A stretch of DNA of 64,000 nucleotides from Arthrobacter sp. ES3-54 (GCF_029504395.1 NZ_JAQFIF010000002.1:372001-436000); one strand, 5' to 3'. Shown: positions 35,954-46,504, numbered from the stretch's first letter. The notes: generated by a model from the sequence alone, not told the origin. Numbers and translations: made by a program.

Positions 35954-36706
35954 CTAGGCGTTGGTGAGGAAGGCGTTAAGGGAGGCGGCGACGTCGTCGG
36001 AGGCCCAATGCTCCTCGAAGACGTCCAGTTCGCGCTCCAGCCGGGCGCTGGTGACCGCGGGGTCGGCGGTGAGCAAGGTTTTGAATCGTCGTTGCGCGCC
36101 GGCCGGGACGGCGCTCAGGGTCCGGGCCATATCCCGGGCTGTGAGCAGAAGTTCCTCAGCTGGGACCACTGCGTGCAGCCATCCGGTGGCGGCGAGGGAA
36201 TCAGCTGTGGCCAGCTCCCCGCTCAGGGCGAGCCATGTCGCGGTTCCAGTGCCGAGGTTGGCGGCGATGCGGACACTGGACCCGCCGCCGGGGACAAGAT
36301 TGTTGCGCACGTGTCCGTCGCCGATCAGGGTCCCGGTGGCGGCGATGACGAGGTCGCAGCTGAGTGCGAGTTCGAATCCTCCCGCCACCGCGTGCCCGTG
36401 GAGGGCGGCAATGAAAACTACGGGGCTGGATTCCATTGCCACGGTCAGGTCGCAGATTTTTTGCAGGAACGGGCGGGGGGACTGCCCGGTGCGGGCGCAG
36501 TCAAGGAGGTACGCCAAGTCTGCCCCCGCGCAGAAGCTGGGCCCGTGCCCGGTGATCACGACAGCGCGGACACCGTCGTGTTCGGCATGCTGCAGGGCCT
36601 CATGGAGCGCAGCGACTGTCTGCGGGTCCAGGGCATTGCGGACCGCGGGCCGGTTCAGGGCCCACACTTCGGTCTCTGCATCCCGGGTGATCTCCAGACG
36701 GCTCAT
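35954..36706 (-). CDS. enoyl-CoA hydratase/isomerase
   Basis: 250-residue crotonase-fold protein: LNRPAVRNALDPQTVAAL, oxyanion motif SFCAGADLAYL and the second half-site HAVAGGFELALSCDLVIA. A Glu typical of hydratases is not obvious in NNLVPGGGSS, so isomerase or another crotonase reaction is possible. ATG overlaps the stop of the synthetase gene by four bases (ATGA). Confidence 0.9.
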   Translation of the reverse strand: MSRLEITRDAETEVWALNRPAVRNALDPQTVAALHEALQHAEHDGVRAVVITGHGPSFCAGADLAYLLDCARTGQSPRPFLQKICDLTVAMESSPVVFIAALHGHAVAGGFELALSCDLVIAATGTLIGDGHVRNNLVPGGGSSVRIAANLGTGTATWLALSGELATADSLAATGWLHAVVPAEELLLTARDMARTLSAVPAGAQRRFKTLLTADPAVTSARLERELDVFEEHWASDDVAASLNAFLTNA

Positions 36707-38328
36707 TGACCGTCACCTCCTGTAGCTAGGCTCCGCCGCAGGACCGCGCGCTGCATTTTGCCGCTGGGGGTCTTGGGCAGGGCATCAAGGAAATCGATGC
36801 GGCGGGGGTAGGCATGCGCGGCGTAGTTCTTTTTGACCCAGTTCTGCAGTTCGGCGACCAGGGTATCGTCGGCTTTTGTCCCGGCGGTGGGGACGACGAA
36901 GGCGTGGATAACTTCGCCGCGCATGGCGTCCGGTGCGCCTACGACGGCGCATTCCTGAACTGCGGGGTGGGTGCCCAGGACGCTTTCGACGTCGAAGGGT
37001 CCGATACGGTAGCCCGCCATGAGTATCACGTCATCGTCGCGGGAGGAGAAGTGGATCAAACCTGATTCTTCCATGATGACCAGGTCTCCCGTGAGGTAGT
37101 ACTGCTCATCAACGGTGAATCGGGTTCCGGCGTTGTCGCGGTCGACGCCGTAGCCGGTGAAGGTGAAGAAGTCGCTGTCGCGGACTCGCACTGCAAGCCG
37201 GCCGACCTCACCTGCCATTGCGGGCTCATCACTGTCAATGGACAGCGCGGTGAGTAACCAGCCAGGCAGGGAGTAGCCCATGGCGCTGGGCCGGGGACCG
37301 CTCTCGAGATCCGGGTGATGGGCGAAGCCCGCCGGCATGCCAAGCTCGGTCTGTCCGAAATGATCATGAATGACCAACCCCCACTGCTCATTGGCCCAGG
37401 CGAACACGTCGGGAGTCAGTGGTTCTCCTGCGCTGGAGAGCCTCCGCAATCTGGGCAGGACGGGGCGGTCAGGGCGTCCACGGAGCGCCCGGTAGACGGT
37501 GGGAGCTGCGGCGAGATCGGTGACCTCCAACTGATCCAGCAGGCGCCAGGTGACCTGTGCGTCGAATTTGGCCGTGACGAGAATGCTGGCGATTCCTGCG
37601 CACATCGGTGCGATGATGCCGGCATAGAGCCCATATGCCCAGCCGGGGTCCGCAACGTTCCAGTACACCGAGTCCTCGCCCACGCCCAGAGCGAACTCCA
37701 GGTAGGACTGCCACCCTGCCGCGTATTTCAGCGGGTGCACGACGGTCTTTGGTTTTCCCGTGGTACCGGAAGTGAACATGTGGGTCAGCGCGACCTCAGG
37801 GCCTGTCGGCGCAGACCCGGTCCAGGGCTCTGTCCGGTCCAGGGCCTCACGCAAGTCGACCACCTGGCTGGTACCCGGGTTTACTGGGGCGCCGAGCTGG
37901 AAGATGATGTAGCCCTCAGCAGGTATCTTTTCGGCCTGTTCCTCATCGGTGATGACCACCCGCACTTCCGCCTGTTCGAGGCGGTCGGTGACGGCGGCGG
38001 ATGCGAAGGCCGTGAACAGCGGCACGTAGACCGCCCCCAGGCGCCAGATGCCCAGGATAATCGCCGGCAGATCAGCGTCCTTACCCATCAGGGTTGCCAC
38101 CCGGTCCCCGGCACCTACGCCGTGCTCCTGCAGAAGGCCCGCAACCCGCCGGGACCTGTCCGCCAGATCCCCAAAAGTGATAACCCGCTCCTGCAGCTGG
38201 TCGTCTACTACCCGGAACGCTGTTGCCTCTGCGGGATGCCGGTCGCACATCAACTGGGGCGCTGAAGCCCCTGGGGACGTGAAATCCCCGATGATGGCGT
38301 CCACCCGTGTCTGGACTTGCTGGGACAT
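36703..38328 (-). CDS. AMP-forming acyl-CoA synthetase
   Basis: 541 residues. ANL-superfamily motifs: P-loop-like MFTSGTTGKPKTVVHP, HFGQTELGMPAG, the YLTGDLVIME Asp and the hinge, and C-terminal KTPSGKMQRAVLRR with the catalytic Lys. Activates a carboxylic acid to its CoA thioester for the downstream enzymes. Start is ATG 38328 with AAGGAGG eight bases before, not the open frame to 38376, which crosses the operator. The set lacks an acyl-CoA dehydrogenase. Confidence 0.93.
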   Translation of the reverse strand: MSQQVQTRVDAIIGDFTSPGASAPQLMCDRHPAEATAFRVVDDQLQERVITFGDLADRSRRVAGLLQEHGVGAGDRVATLMGKDADLPAIILGIWRLGAVYVPLFTAFASAAVTDRLEQAEVRVVITDEEQAEKIPAEGYIIFQLGAPVNPGTSQVVDLREALDRTEPWTGSAPTGPEVALTHMFTSGTTGKPKTVVHPLKYAAGWQSYLEFALGVGEDSVYWNVADPGWAYGLYAGIIAPMCAGIASILVTAKFDAQVTWRLLDQLEVTDLAAAPTVYRALRGRPDRPVLPRLRRLSSAGEPLTPDVFAWANEQWGLVIHDHFGQTELGMPAGFAHHPDLESGPRPSAMGYSLPGWLLTALSIDSDEPAMAGEVGRLAVRVRDSDFFTFTGYGVDRDNAGTRFTVDEQYYLTGDLVIMEESGLIHFSSRDDDVILMAGYRIGPFDVESVLGTHPAVQECAVVGAPDAMRGEVIHAFVVPTAGTKADDTLVAELQNWVKKNYAAHAYPRRIDFLDALPKTPSGKMQRAVLRRSLATGGDGQ

Positions 38329-38356
38329 AAGATCCGCCTCCTTGCGAACGATCCTG

Positions 38357-38370
38357 AGTACGTTCGTACT
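38357..38370. promoter_or_regulatory. TetR operator candidate
   Basis: AGTACG-TT-CGTACT is a perfect inverted repeat between the acyl-CoA operon (start 38328) and the divergent TetR gene (start 38561); a related half, CATCGTACT, lies about 12 bases further on. It is close enough to the operon start to block transcription. Confidence 0.7.
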
Positions 38371-38560
38371 ATACATCGTACTGACACAACATGTCCACTG
38401 GTTGTTTCGGTTGAACCTGCCGCAATGAGAAAGGAGGCCCTCTCAACGCCGGACGGTCCAAGTAGGGTGGTAGCAGATCCTGACCTGCCCGGACGACTCG
38501 CAATCCCAGGTTGCACGGGTCGTGGATAATATGAGCTCAATCCGATGGAAGAATGAATAG

Positions 38561-39193
38561 ATGCCTACTTCCTCTCGCCCCGCAACGGCAGCGCGCCGTG
38601 AGAGCCGCGTCCGCAGGCACGCCGACGCCGACGCAGGACGCCGAAACGAGCTGATCGAGAGCCTTGAGAAGATTTTCCTCGCGGAAGGGTTCAGCTCACT
38701 GACGGTCGATGAAATCTGCCGGCGTCTGAAATGTTCCAAGTCAACGTTGTATTCCATCGCCGACTCCAGGGAACAGATCATCCAAGCCGTAACGCGGCAT
38801 TTCTTTGCCCGCGCAACTGCCGCCATCGAAGCCGAAGTCGCACAAGAGAAGGACCCGGGGCGCCAGATCATCCGGTATCTCGACGGTGTTGGAACTGCAA
38901 TGCGCCGCAATTCCGTTGCGTTCTACGTTGATATGGTCAGTTATCAGCCCACCGCCAACATCTACCACCTCAATTCAGATGCCGCTGCCCGCCGCGTTCG
39001 TGAGCTTATTGAGCAGGGAGTGGAAATTGGTGCTTTCCGCAGAGCGAATGCAACGCTGGCTGCACAGGCAATTGCCCTGCTTATAGACGGCGTGCAGTCA
39101 GGAGAGCTGCTGCAGGCCACCGGACTGTCTGCCGGTGAAGCCTTCTCAGAACTCGGTGAGCTCCTGGTGAACGGCCTTTCCATCAGGCGATGA
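38561..39193 (+). CDS. TetR-family regulator of the acyl-CoA operon
   Basis: 210 residues. N-terminal helix-turn-helix: NELIESLEKIFLAEGFSSLTVDEICRRLKCSKSTLYSIADSREQII; C-terminal ligand domain all helical. Divergent from the four-gene operon with a perfect palindrome between, so probably its repressor, perhaps relieved by an acyl-CoA. ATG at 38561 is preceded by GAATGAATAG, a poor ribosome site. Confidence 0.87.
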   Translation: MPTSSRPATAARRESRVRRHADADAGRRNELIESLEKIFLAEGFSSLTVDEICRRLKCSKSTLYSIADSREQIIQAVTRHFFARATAAIEAEVAQEKDPGRQIIRYLDGVGTAMRRNSVAFYVDMVSYQPTANIYHLNSDAAARRVRELIEQGVEIGAFRRANATLAAQAIALLIDGVQSGELLQATGLSAGEAFSELGELLVNGLSIRR

Positions 39194-39660
39194 CGAGACA
39201 CTGGGCCATCGCGGCCACGAGGGCAATCTCCTCTTCTGGCTGGTCCCGACCTCTGCCCGCCGCGACGCTCCACCGACCCGACCCCAAGGGATAGGGGTTG
39301 TGGCAGGGATTGCCGCCCGAGGGGTACGAATAGGCCGGCCGCGAAACCGGTTGCCGCTGGGCCGCTGCTCCAGGACAGCTGAGCCGCTTCAGGGTGATGT
39401 CGCTGGTGCGGGCTCAGGTCGATTGCCGCGGAATGACCCGAGGCGGCTTGAAGGCTCTTGGAACCACTTGCTCCGCGGACGCCGAACCATACCTCCAAAT
39501 GGATTCAAAACGGCCCGAGGTCAGTGCCCGGAAGTCCCTGCCTTCTCCGGGCCCGCTGAGAGCATCTGAGACGAGTGGGGTGGGCATGGTCATCCTGCCA
39601 GGTGCTTCTCGGTGTTTTGTGACCGCAAGGTCGGAGTGCGAATCCGGACCCTCGGCATGT
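39194..39660. other. no gene seen
   Basis: Between the TetR gene and the hydrolase terminator no frame on either strand has a ribosome site or recognisable sequence. Confidence 0.5.
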
Positions 39661-39674
39661 ATAGGCCACATAAA

Positions 39675-39705
39675 GCTGGCACTTGCTCATCGAGCAAGTG
39701 CCAGC
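39675..39705 (-). terminator. terminator after the hydrolase gene
   Basis: GCTGGCACTTGCTC-atc-GAGCAAGTGCCAGC, 14 perfect pairs, followed on the minus strand by TTTAT. It lies 29 bases beyond the stop of the minus-strand hydrolase. Confidence 0.85.
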
Positions 39706-39733
39706 AGAAGCACGCGGCGTCTGGGTCTGTCCT

Positions 39734-40810
39734 TTACACCCCGACCGCGGATTCCGCCGCTACGGGCGGAGTAGCCCAGCGCGCATCCAAGAATCGCCGC
39801 GCCTGGGCAGGACGCTCCAAGTCCTCAGGGGCAAGCCCTCCGAAGAAGATGTGCTGGGCGGCTTCCCAGACGTGCAGTTCCGCCTCGACCCCCGAAGCGA
39901 GAAGTTTGCGGTGGAGGCGGACCGTGTCTGACAGTAAGAAGTCGCGTGTACCTGTGGTCAGCATGATCGGCGGGAAATCGCTCGTGTAGGTGCCGAGGAT
40001 CGGTGACACATAGGGGTCGAGAGGATCGTGTCCGTCGAGATAGAGCGGGCGAGTGAAGATTCCGAGCACCGTGACGTCGATGTCGATTCCCTCCATCGTC
40101 TTGAAGGTGTCCCCGACATGGGCGAGGTCCACGTACGGCGTGTTGATGACCGCCGCTGCGGGCATCGGCAGTCCTTCCGAATGAGCGCGGAGTAGGAGCG
40201 CCAGTGCCAGGTTGCCGCCTCCTGACGTCCCTCCGATGGCAACGTTACCGGGCTGGTACCTCTCGAGAATCGCTTTATAGGCGTCAACCGAATCGTTCAG
40301 CGGAGTCGGGTATGGGTGGAACGGGGGCATCCGGTAGTCGACCGCCCATGTGCGGACGCCGAGTGCTTTCGCGGTCTGGGCTGCACCGACGCGAGAAACC
40401 TCACCGCCGGCTTGAATCCACGAGCCATGGATTGTCATGTAGACCCGCCGGTCCGCGTCCGTGACGCCCTCGGGGGTGGCGATGTACACGGAAACGTCAC
40501 CGAACTTGGCGTGCTCGACGTGGACATCTGAGATGTCCACCGCGGCGACGCCGAAGTTAGTAGCGGCTGGAGACTCGGGATTGCTGGCCCAAGCCTGATC
40601 CCATACCGCGAGCAGCGCCGCTACGGCTTCCTTATCCGACAAGTCGGACGGAAAAGCACTCAGATCAGAGAAGTCGAAGTCGCCGTTGGACGACTGACCG
40701 ACCATTGACCGAAGCGCCAAGTTGGCTGCGGCTTCGGGACTCACGGTGCTTGGGATTGGAATATCTCGGGCCGGGACGTGCAGAGCGCTTGAATCATCGA
40801 TCGTTGTCAT
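39734..40810 (-). CDS. alpha/beta-hydrolase, HSL-type esterase
   Basis: 358 residues from ATG 40810, with GGAG upstream (frame open to 40831). Oxyanion region is HGSWIQAGG, a variant of the HGGG motif of hormone-sensitive-lipase-like esterases; nucleophile elbow GGTSGGGN; acid in TGTRDFLLSD; His in WEAAQHIFFGG. Hydrolyses carboxylic esters; substrate unknown. Not obviously linked to a neighbour, and it has its own terminator. Confidence 0.85.
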   Translation of the reverse strand: MTTIDDSSALHVPARDIPIPSTVSPEAAANLALRSMVGQSSNGDFDFSDLSAFPSDLSDKEAVAALLAVWDQAWASNPESPAATNFGVAAVDISDVHVEHAKFGDVSVYIATPEGVTDADRRVYMTIHGSWIQAGGEVSRVGAAQTAKALGVRTWAVDYRMPPFHPYPTPLNDSVDAYKAILERYQPGNVAIGGTSGGGNLALALLLRAHSEGLPMPAAAVINTPYVDLAHVGDTFKTMEGIDIDVTVLGIFTRPLYLDGHDPLDPYVSPILGTYTSDFPPIMLTTGTRDFLLSDTVRLHRKLLASGVEAELHVWEAAQHIFFGGLAPEDLERPAQARRFLDARWATPPVAAESAVGV

Positions 40811-41031
40811 GGGCATCTCCTGTATCGACATTGATGGCGGAAGAACATTCCGAGCCCCCTGGCCGGGACGTTTCAGGGTACACGCTTACTCAATTTCGTA
40901 CTCAAGCTAACAAATGTTCACGGGATCAGCAAGTGTCTGTTTACGGCAGCTCGAGCCGGGTGATGTTGTCGGAGGGGGGAACGAGCTCGCGCTAATGGCC
41001 AAGCTCGCACTGCTCGGAAGGGAGTTCAGAG

Positions 41032-41440
41032 ATGCGAGGTTGTGCATTCGTGCCCCGGGCCGGACGCGTTGAGCTAATCGCGGAGCGCGGGAAGCCTGAG
41101 GAGCGCGAACGCCTCGTCGAGCAGTCGACCGAACCCGATTGCCACCTCACGGACCACCCACTCAGCCGAGCTGACATCGAGACACGTCCTTTTGGTCTCC
41201 GGCAACACTGTGGGGAGCGGACGCCGCAGCACCGCACCATGATCGAGGCCGCCAATGCTGAATGCGTGGACCTCGTTGCGTACACGAGCGTCGCAAATGC
41301 GGACACCTCAATACGAAGCTTGCGGCAGAGCACCAGGCTACCGAGGCAATTCTCAAGGAAGCCGGGGTCGCCTCGAGTGGGCCGTGCGGAGGCGGTAGCC
41401 GAGGTGGCACCGCCGGACACGTGGGCCCGCTTGGCCAAGG
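41032..41440 (+). pseudogene. NmrA-type NAD(P)-binding oxidoreductase remnant
   Basis: Plus-strand pieces in different frames: LLVSGNTVG (about 41185), QHRTMIEAANAECVDLVAYTSVANADTS (41235-41315) and KLAAEHQATEAILKEAGV (41318-41370). Together these make the middle of an NmrA/QOR2-like quinone oxidoreductase; both ends and several bases are lost. Convergent to, and touching, the TetR gene at 41444, which may have regulated it. Confidence 0.6.
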
Positions 41441-41443
41441 TGG

Positions 41444-42058
41444 CTATTCGGTCAGGATTGCGGGTTTGAGCATCCGGAAGGCGTCATCGAGCAGCACCCG
41501 TGATGGCACGTCGCCGCCGCGGTGTACCCACTCGGCGGAGTAGGCGTCGAGGCAGGTCAGGGCGCACAGGGTGACGGCTCGCGCCTGATAGTGGCGATCT
41601 GTTTCGGGGCCAGTCATGGCGCCGGCGACCAGCGGCTCGAGAACAGTCATCCACGCTAAGTGCTTTTCCGTGTTCCGAGCGCGCAGAGAAGGAGTGCGGA
41701 TCATCACCCTGGTCGCACGCAGCGCCCACTCAGGGTCCGATTCAACGTTCTCGATGACCGCCTCGAAGCCCCACCTCAGGGCCTCCCACACCGGCATCGA
41801 TTCCAGGCCCTGCGCAAGACGCTGGCGAACGGGCTCGCCGTAGATCATCGGGTCACCCAAGACGACATCTTCCTTGGAGGCGAAGTACCGGAAGAAGCTT
41901 CGGGGGGAGATGTCGACGGCTGATGCGATCTGGTCCACCGTGGTCTCGTCGAAGCCTTGCTCGTCGAACATCACGAGAGCGACGTCAGCGATCTGCGCTC
42001 GGACGGCGTCTTTTGTCCGCTGCCTCAGTCCGCGCCCTACGCTCGTTCTCTCGCTCAC
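41444..42058 (-). CDS. TetR-family regulator
   Basis: 204 residues from GTG 42058 (the frame is open to 42196, but that extension is unlike protein). DNA-binding region: TKDAVRAQIADVALVMFDEQGFDETTVDQIASAVDISPRSFFRYFASKEDVV. C-terminal domain with EWALRATRVMIRTPSLRARNTEKHLAW is of the TetR_C type with several Arg. Divergent from the ABM protein and aldo/keto reductase at 42219, which it probably controls. Confidence 0.87.
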   Translation of the reverse strand: MSERTSVGRGLRQRTKDAVRAQIADVALVMFDEQGFDETTVDQIASAVDISPRSFFRYFASKEDVVLGDPMIYGEPVRQRLAQGLESMPVWEALRWGFEAVIENVESDPEWALRATRVMIRTPSLRARNTEKHLAWMTVLEPLVAGAMTGPETDRHYQARAVTLCALTCLDAYSAEWVHRGGDVPSRVLLDDAFRMLKPAILTE

Positions 42059-42218
42059 TCCATGAGCATACAGCGTCTTTGGTGGCAGCGACTGCCAAAC
42101 TGTGCATATACTGTCAACAGCCGCGAAAGGCGTTGAGGACGTCTTGCCAGCGTCACAACATGCTCGGGCACACCCCCAACGACCGGAACCGTCCAATCCA
42201 CTGACCTAAGGAATAGCA

Positions 42219-43552
<1,334 letters not shown>

Positions 43553-43569
43553 CCACCCGCACATGAACG

Positions 43570-43601
43570 AAGGGCGAGACGGTCAAGGCCGTCTCGCCCT
43601 T
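43570..43601 (+). terminator. terminator after the aldo/keto reductase
   Basis: AAGGGCGAGACGG-tcaagg-CCGTCTCGCCCTT, 13 perfect pairs, followed by CGCTGTTTT. Confidence 0.85.
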
Positions 43602-43749
43602 CGCTGTTTTGTACAGAGCATCCACCAGAAGAACGGAAACAATTGCGATGCATGGGGTCGCAGCGAAAAGCCTGGCCATTTCGGCAGCGCAGCCAGGTGC
43701 GACGGGGCCGGCGGGTCGGATCGCGCGCATGGTGTCAGACACGGTGATG

Positions 43750-44325
43750 CTACTTCTGCGGTACTCGTTCGGTCGCTGCCATAGTGACGAGGGCCCGGTA
43801 CGCGTCGTGCACCATGCCCGTGTCGAGCCGATCATGCTCGTTGAGGGCGCGGTAGCTCCACCACCCCCACATGAGCGCGTCGACAGCTCGGGCTGCGCTG
43901 TCCGACAGGGATCGGCGGAGGATCACGAGGGACGCCTCCTGTAAATCGCGGAGAAGACCAGCGACCTGTGGACTGCGCGCACCGTAGCGGTGCATCTCCT
44001 CGTATATGCGGATGTCGTCGAGCGTCGGGGCCGTTGAGCCGCACGTGGCGGCCACGAGCGCGTCAACGACGTCGTCATCGGTTCGCGCGTCCCTCAATGG
44101 GGACGCGTATCGCGGTTCCAGCCCGTCTCGCAGGGTCTTGAACGCGCTCACGATCAATGTTTCCAGGTCGGAGAAGTAGTACGTCGTCGACCCGAGGGGC
44201 ACGCCGGCCTGCGCGGCGATGCGCCGATACGATGCCGCGTGCACGCCTTCCATCGCGATGACCTCCAGTGCCGCACGGAGGATCCGGGTTCTGCGTTCCG
44301 GGTCATTCGGCTTGCCCTTCCGCAC
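43750..44325 (-). CDS. TetR-family regulator
   Basis: 191 residues from GTG 44325 with AAGGAGGAG upstream. Helix-turn-helix: RRTRILRAALEVIAMEGVHAASYRRIAAQAGVPLGSTTYYFSDLETLIVSAF; this VPLGSTTYYF type occurs in regulators of efflux or small operons. Divergent from the MmcQ-rarA set. The open frame upstream to 44850 is antisense to the MmcQ gene and rejected. Confidence 0.87.
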   Translation of the reverse strand: MRKGKPNDPERRTRILRAALEVIAMEGVHAASYRRIAAQAGVPLGSTTYYFSDLETLIVSAFKTLRDGLEPRYASPLRDARTDDDVVDALVAATCGSTAPTLDDIRIYEEMHRYGARSPQVAGLLRDLQEASLVILRRSLSDSAARAVDALMWGWWSYRALNEHDRLDTGMVHDAYRALVTMAATERVPQK

Positions 44326-44352
44326 GCGCTCCTCCTTCGATGTCAGACCAAG

Positions 44353-44371
44353 TATGTACCACCGTACGCAT
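44353..44371. promoter_or_regulatory. possible TetR operator
   Basis: TATGTAC-cacc-GTACGCATA is an imperfect inverted repeat (one side has two extra bases) halfway between the divergent TetR gene and the first MmcQ gene. Confidence 0.4.
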
Positions 44372-44415
44372 ATTCCGATAGGCTTGTTCCTGCCAGCGAC
44401 CTCAGGAGGATGAAC

Positions 44416-44802
44416 ATGCAGGGTGACACGCTGCAGCAGTACGCCCGGAACCGCGTCGAGGAGCTTCCGGGTGCTGGGTTGGAGCATCCCTTCGGGCCCG
44501 ACTGGGAGGTGTTCAAGGTCCGCGACAAGGTCTTCATGCTGAACACCGACATCACTGGTGAGCCGATCGTGATCGTCAAGGCGGATCCGGAGGACAGCAA
44601 AGCGCTCCGCGAGCAGCACGAGGACATCACGCCCGGGTACCACATGAACAAGCAGCACTGGATCACCCTGCATCCCGGCGGGGACCTGCAGAAGCGGCTT
44701 GTCGATGACCTCGTCACCGAGTCTTACCTGCTCGTGGTCGAGAACCTGCCGCACGCGAAGCGTCCGGTCGACACTAAAACGTTCGGCCGGAGCGACCAGT
44801 GA
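44416..44802 (+). CDS. MmcQ/YjbR-family protein
   Basis: 128 residues. The family's pattern is clear: HPFGPDWEVFKVRDKVFMLNT, IVIVKADPEDSKALREQHEDITPGYHMNKQHWITLHPGGDL and DLVTESYLLVV. The fold (CyaY-like) may bind DNA or a small ligand; function unknown. ATG 44416 has GGAGG seven bases before (ATG 44410 too close). Overlaps the next, homologous gene by four bases. Confidence 0.85.
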   Translation: MQGDTLQQYARNRVEELPGAGLEHPFGPDWEVFKVRDKVFMLNTDITGEPIVIVKADPEDSKALREQHEDITPGYHMNKQHWITLHPGGDLQKRLVDDLVTESYLLVVENLPHAKRPVDTKTFGRSDQ

Positions 44803-45158
44803 TTCTCTCGGGCGAGCAACTGCAGCAGCACGCCCGTGACATTGCGGCATCGCTCGCCGACGTCACCAATGGCCGCCCGTTCACGCCGCACCTCGATGTG
44901 TGGAAGGTGCACGACAGAGTGTTCCTCATCGTCACCGACGATGATCCGGGCCTGCAGATCGTTACCCTGAAGGTCGACCCGCACCAGGGGGATGCACTCC
45001 GCCGCGACTTCGACACGATCACGATCGGGCGCTACCTCAACAAGCACCACTGGATCTCCATCGGGCCCGGCGTAGGGATCACGAAGCAGCTGATCGGAGA
45101 CCTGGTGCACGATTCCTACGACCTCGCCGACGACCGGCACCGGAAGCAGCAGCCGTGA
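44799..45158 (+). CDS. second MmcQ/YjbR-family protein
   Basis: 119 residues, homologous to its upstream neighbour (RPFTPHLDVWKVHDRVFLIVTDD, TLKVDPHQGDALRRDFDTITIGRYLNKHHWISIGPG, DLVHDSYDLA). GTG start overlaps the preceding stop (GTGA), and its own stop overlaps the rarA start the same way. A tandem duplication followed by divergence. Confidence 0.83.
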   Translation: MILSGEQLQQHARDIAASLADVTNGRPFTPHLDVWKVHDRVFLIVTDDDPGLQIVTLKVDPHQGDALRRDFDTITIGRYLNKHHWISIGPGVGITKQLIGDLVHDSYDLADDRHRKQQP

Positions 45159-46504
45159 GTGAGACCCCGTCGCTGTTCGACGTCGATGACACCTCGCGGC
45201 CCTTGGCCGACCGGCTCCGTCCGCGCACCCTCCAGGAGGTCGTCGGGCAGGACCATCTGCTCGCCGCGGACGCGCCGATCGGGCGGATGGTCGACACGCA
45301 GCGGCTAGTGTCGATGGTGTTGTGGGGGCCGCCAGGGTGCGGGAAGACCACGATCGCGCGGCTCCTCGCCAAGCAAACCGACCTCGCGTTCGAGCCGCTT
45401 TCCGCCACCTTCTCCGGCGTCGCGGACCTCCGCAAAGTGTTCAGCGCTGCGCAGCGCCGGCGGGAAGTGGGTCAGGGGACGATGCTGTTCGTCGACGAGA
45501 TCCACCGCTTCAACCGCGCCCAGCAGGACTCGTTCCTGCCGTACGTCGAAGACGGCACCATCGTCCTCGTCGGCGCGACCACGGAGAACCCCAGCTTTGA
45601 ACTCAACGGCGCTCTGTTGTCCCGCAGCCAGGTCCTCGTCTTGAAGCGCCTCGACGACGCCGCGCTCAGCACCCTCATCACCCGCGCCGAAGCGCTCCTC
45701 GGTCAACCGCTGCCACTGACCGGCCAGGCCCGGCAGGCGCTGATCGCGATGGCGGATGGTGACGGCCGGTACCTGCTGAACATGATCGAACAGGTGCACG
45801 CCCTGCCCGCACCCGTCGGCCCGGCCGCCCTCGCCGCCGCCGTGCAGAAACGGGCACCGCTGTACGACAAATCGCAGGAAGGCCACTACAACCTCATCTC
45901 CGCGCTCCACAAGTCGATGCGCGGCTCCGACCCGGACGCGGCCGTCTACTGGTTGGCGCGGATGCTCGACGGCGGCGAAGATCCCCTGTTCATCGCCCGC
46001 CGCCTCACCCGGTTCGCCACCGAAGACATCGGCATGGCCGACCCGAACGCCGTCCAACAGACCCTCGCCGCCTGGGACGTCTACGAACGCCTCGGCTCAC
46101 CCGAGGGAGAACTCGCCATCGCCCAGGCGGTCGTCTACCTCGCGACCGCGCCGAAGTCCATCGGCGTGTACCGCGGGTTCAATAAGGCGCGCGCCGCGGC
46201 GAAACGCACCGGCTCGCTAATGCCGCCGGCGAGCATCCTCAACGCCCCGACCCGCCTCATGAAGGACCTGGGCTACGGCGACGGATACCAGTACGATCCC
46301 GACACCGAGACCGGGTTCTCCGGCGCGAACTACTTCCCGGACGGCATGCCCCGGGAGACCTTCTACGAACCCACCACCGGCGGTTACGAGCGAGCCATCA
46401 CCGAACGACTGCGCCACTGGGCGCAGCTCCGGAACGGCGACAGCGCGACCCCACCCCCAAATCCGACGCACACTGACCCTTCTCCGAAAGGACCCCTCAC
46501 ATGA
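45155..46504 (+). CDS. rarA: replication-associated recombination protein A (AAA ATPase)
   Basis: 449 residues. AAA+ core: Walker A GPPGCGKTTIARLLA at about 55, TFSGVADLRKVF, Walker B TMLFVDEIHRFNRAQQDSFLPYVE and sensor VGATTENPSFELNGALLSR. C-terminal tetramerisation region includes NLISALHKSMRGSDPDAAVYWLARMLDGGEDPLFIARRL. Members act at stalled replication forks. GTG overlaps the MmcQ stop; this is an odd operon partner. It is complete, so either it is the cell's only rarA in a mobile setting or a second copy. Confidence 0.92.
   Translation: MSETPSLFDVDDTSRPLADRLRPRTLQEVVGQDHLLAADAPIGRMVDTQRLVSMVLWGPPGCGKTTIARLLAKQTDLAFEPLSATFSGVADLRKVFSAAQRRREVGQGTMLFVDEIHRFNRAQQDSFLPYVEDGTIVLVGATTENPSFELNGALLSRSQVLVLKRLDDAALSTLITRAEALLGQPLPLTGQARQALIAMADGDGRYLLNMIEQVHALPAPVGPAALAAAVQKRAPLYDKSQEGHYNLISALHKSMRGSDPDAAVYWLARMLDGGEDPLFIARRLTRFATEDIGMADPNAVQQTLAAWDVYERLGSPEGELAIAQAVVYLATAPKSIGVYRGFNKARAAAKRTGSLMPPASILNAPTRLMKDLGYGDGYQYDPDTETGFSGANYFPDGMPRETFYEPTTGGYERAITERLRHWAQLRNGDSATPPPNPTHTDPSPKGPLT

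Noticed and set aside
35180..36709. 509-codon open frame on the plus strand
   Set aside because: Antisense shadow of the SDR and enoyl-CoA hydratase genes; high GC leaves the opposite frame open. No ribosome site and low-complexity Gly/Asp composition.
43750..44850. 366-codon TetR frame starting at 44850
   Set aside because: The first 175 codons are antisense to the MmcQ gene; GTG 44325 with AAGGAGGAG is the evident start.
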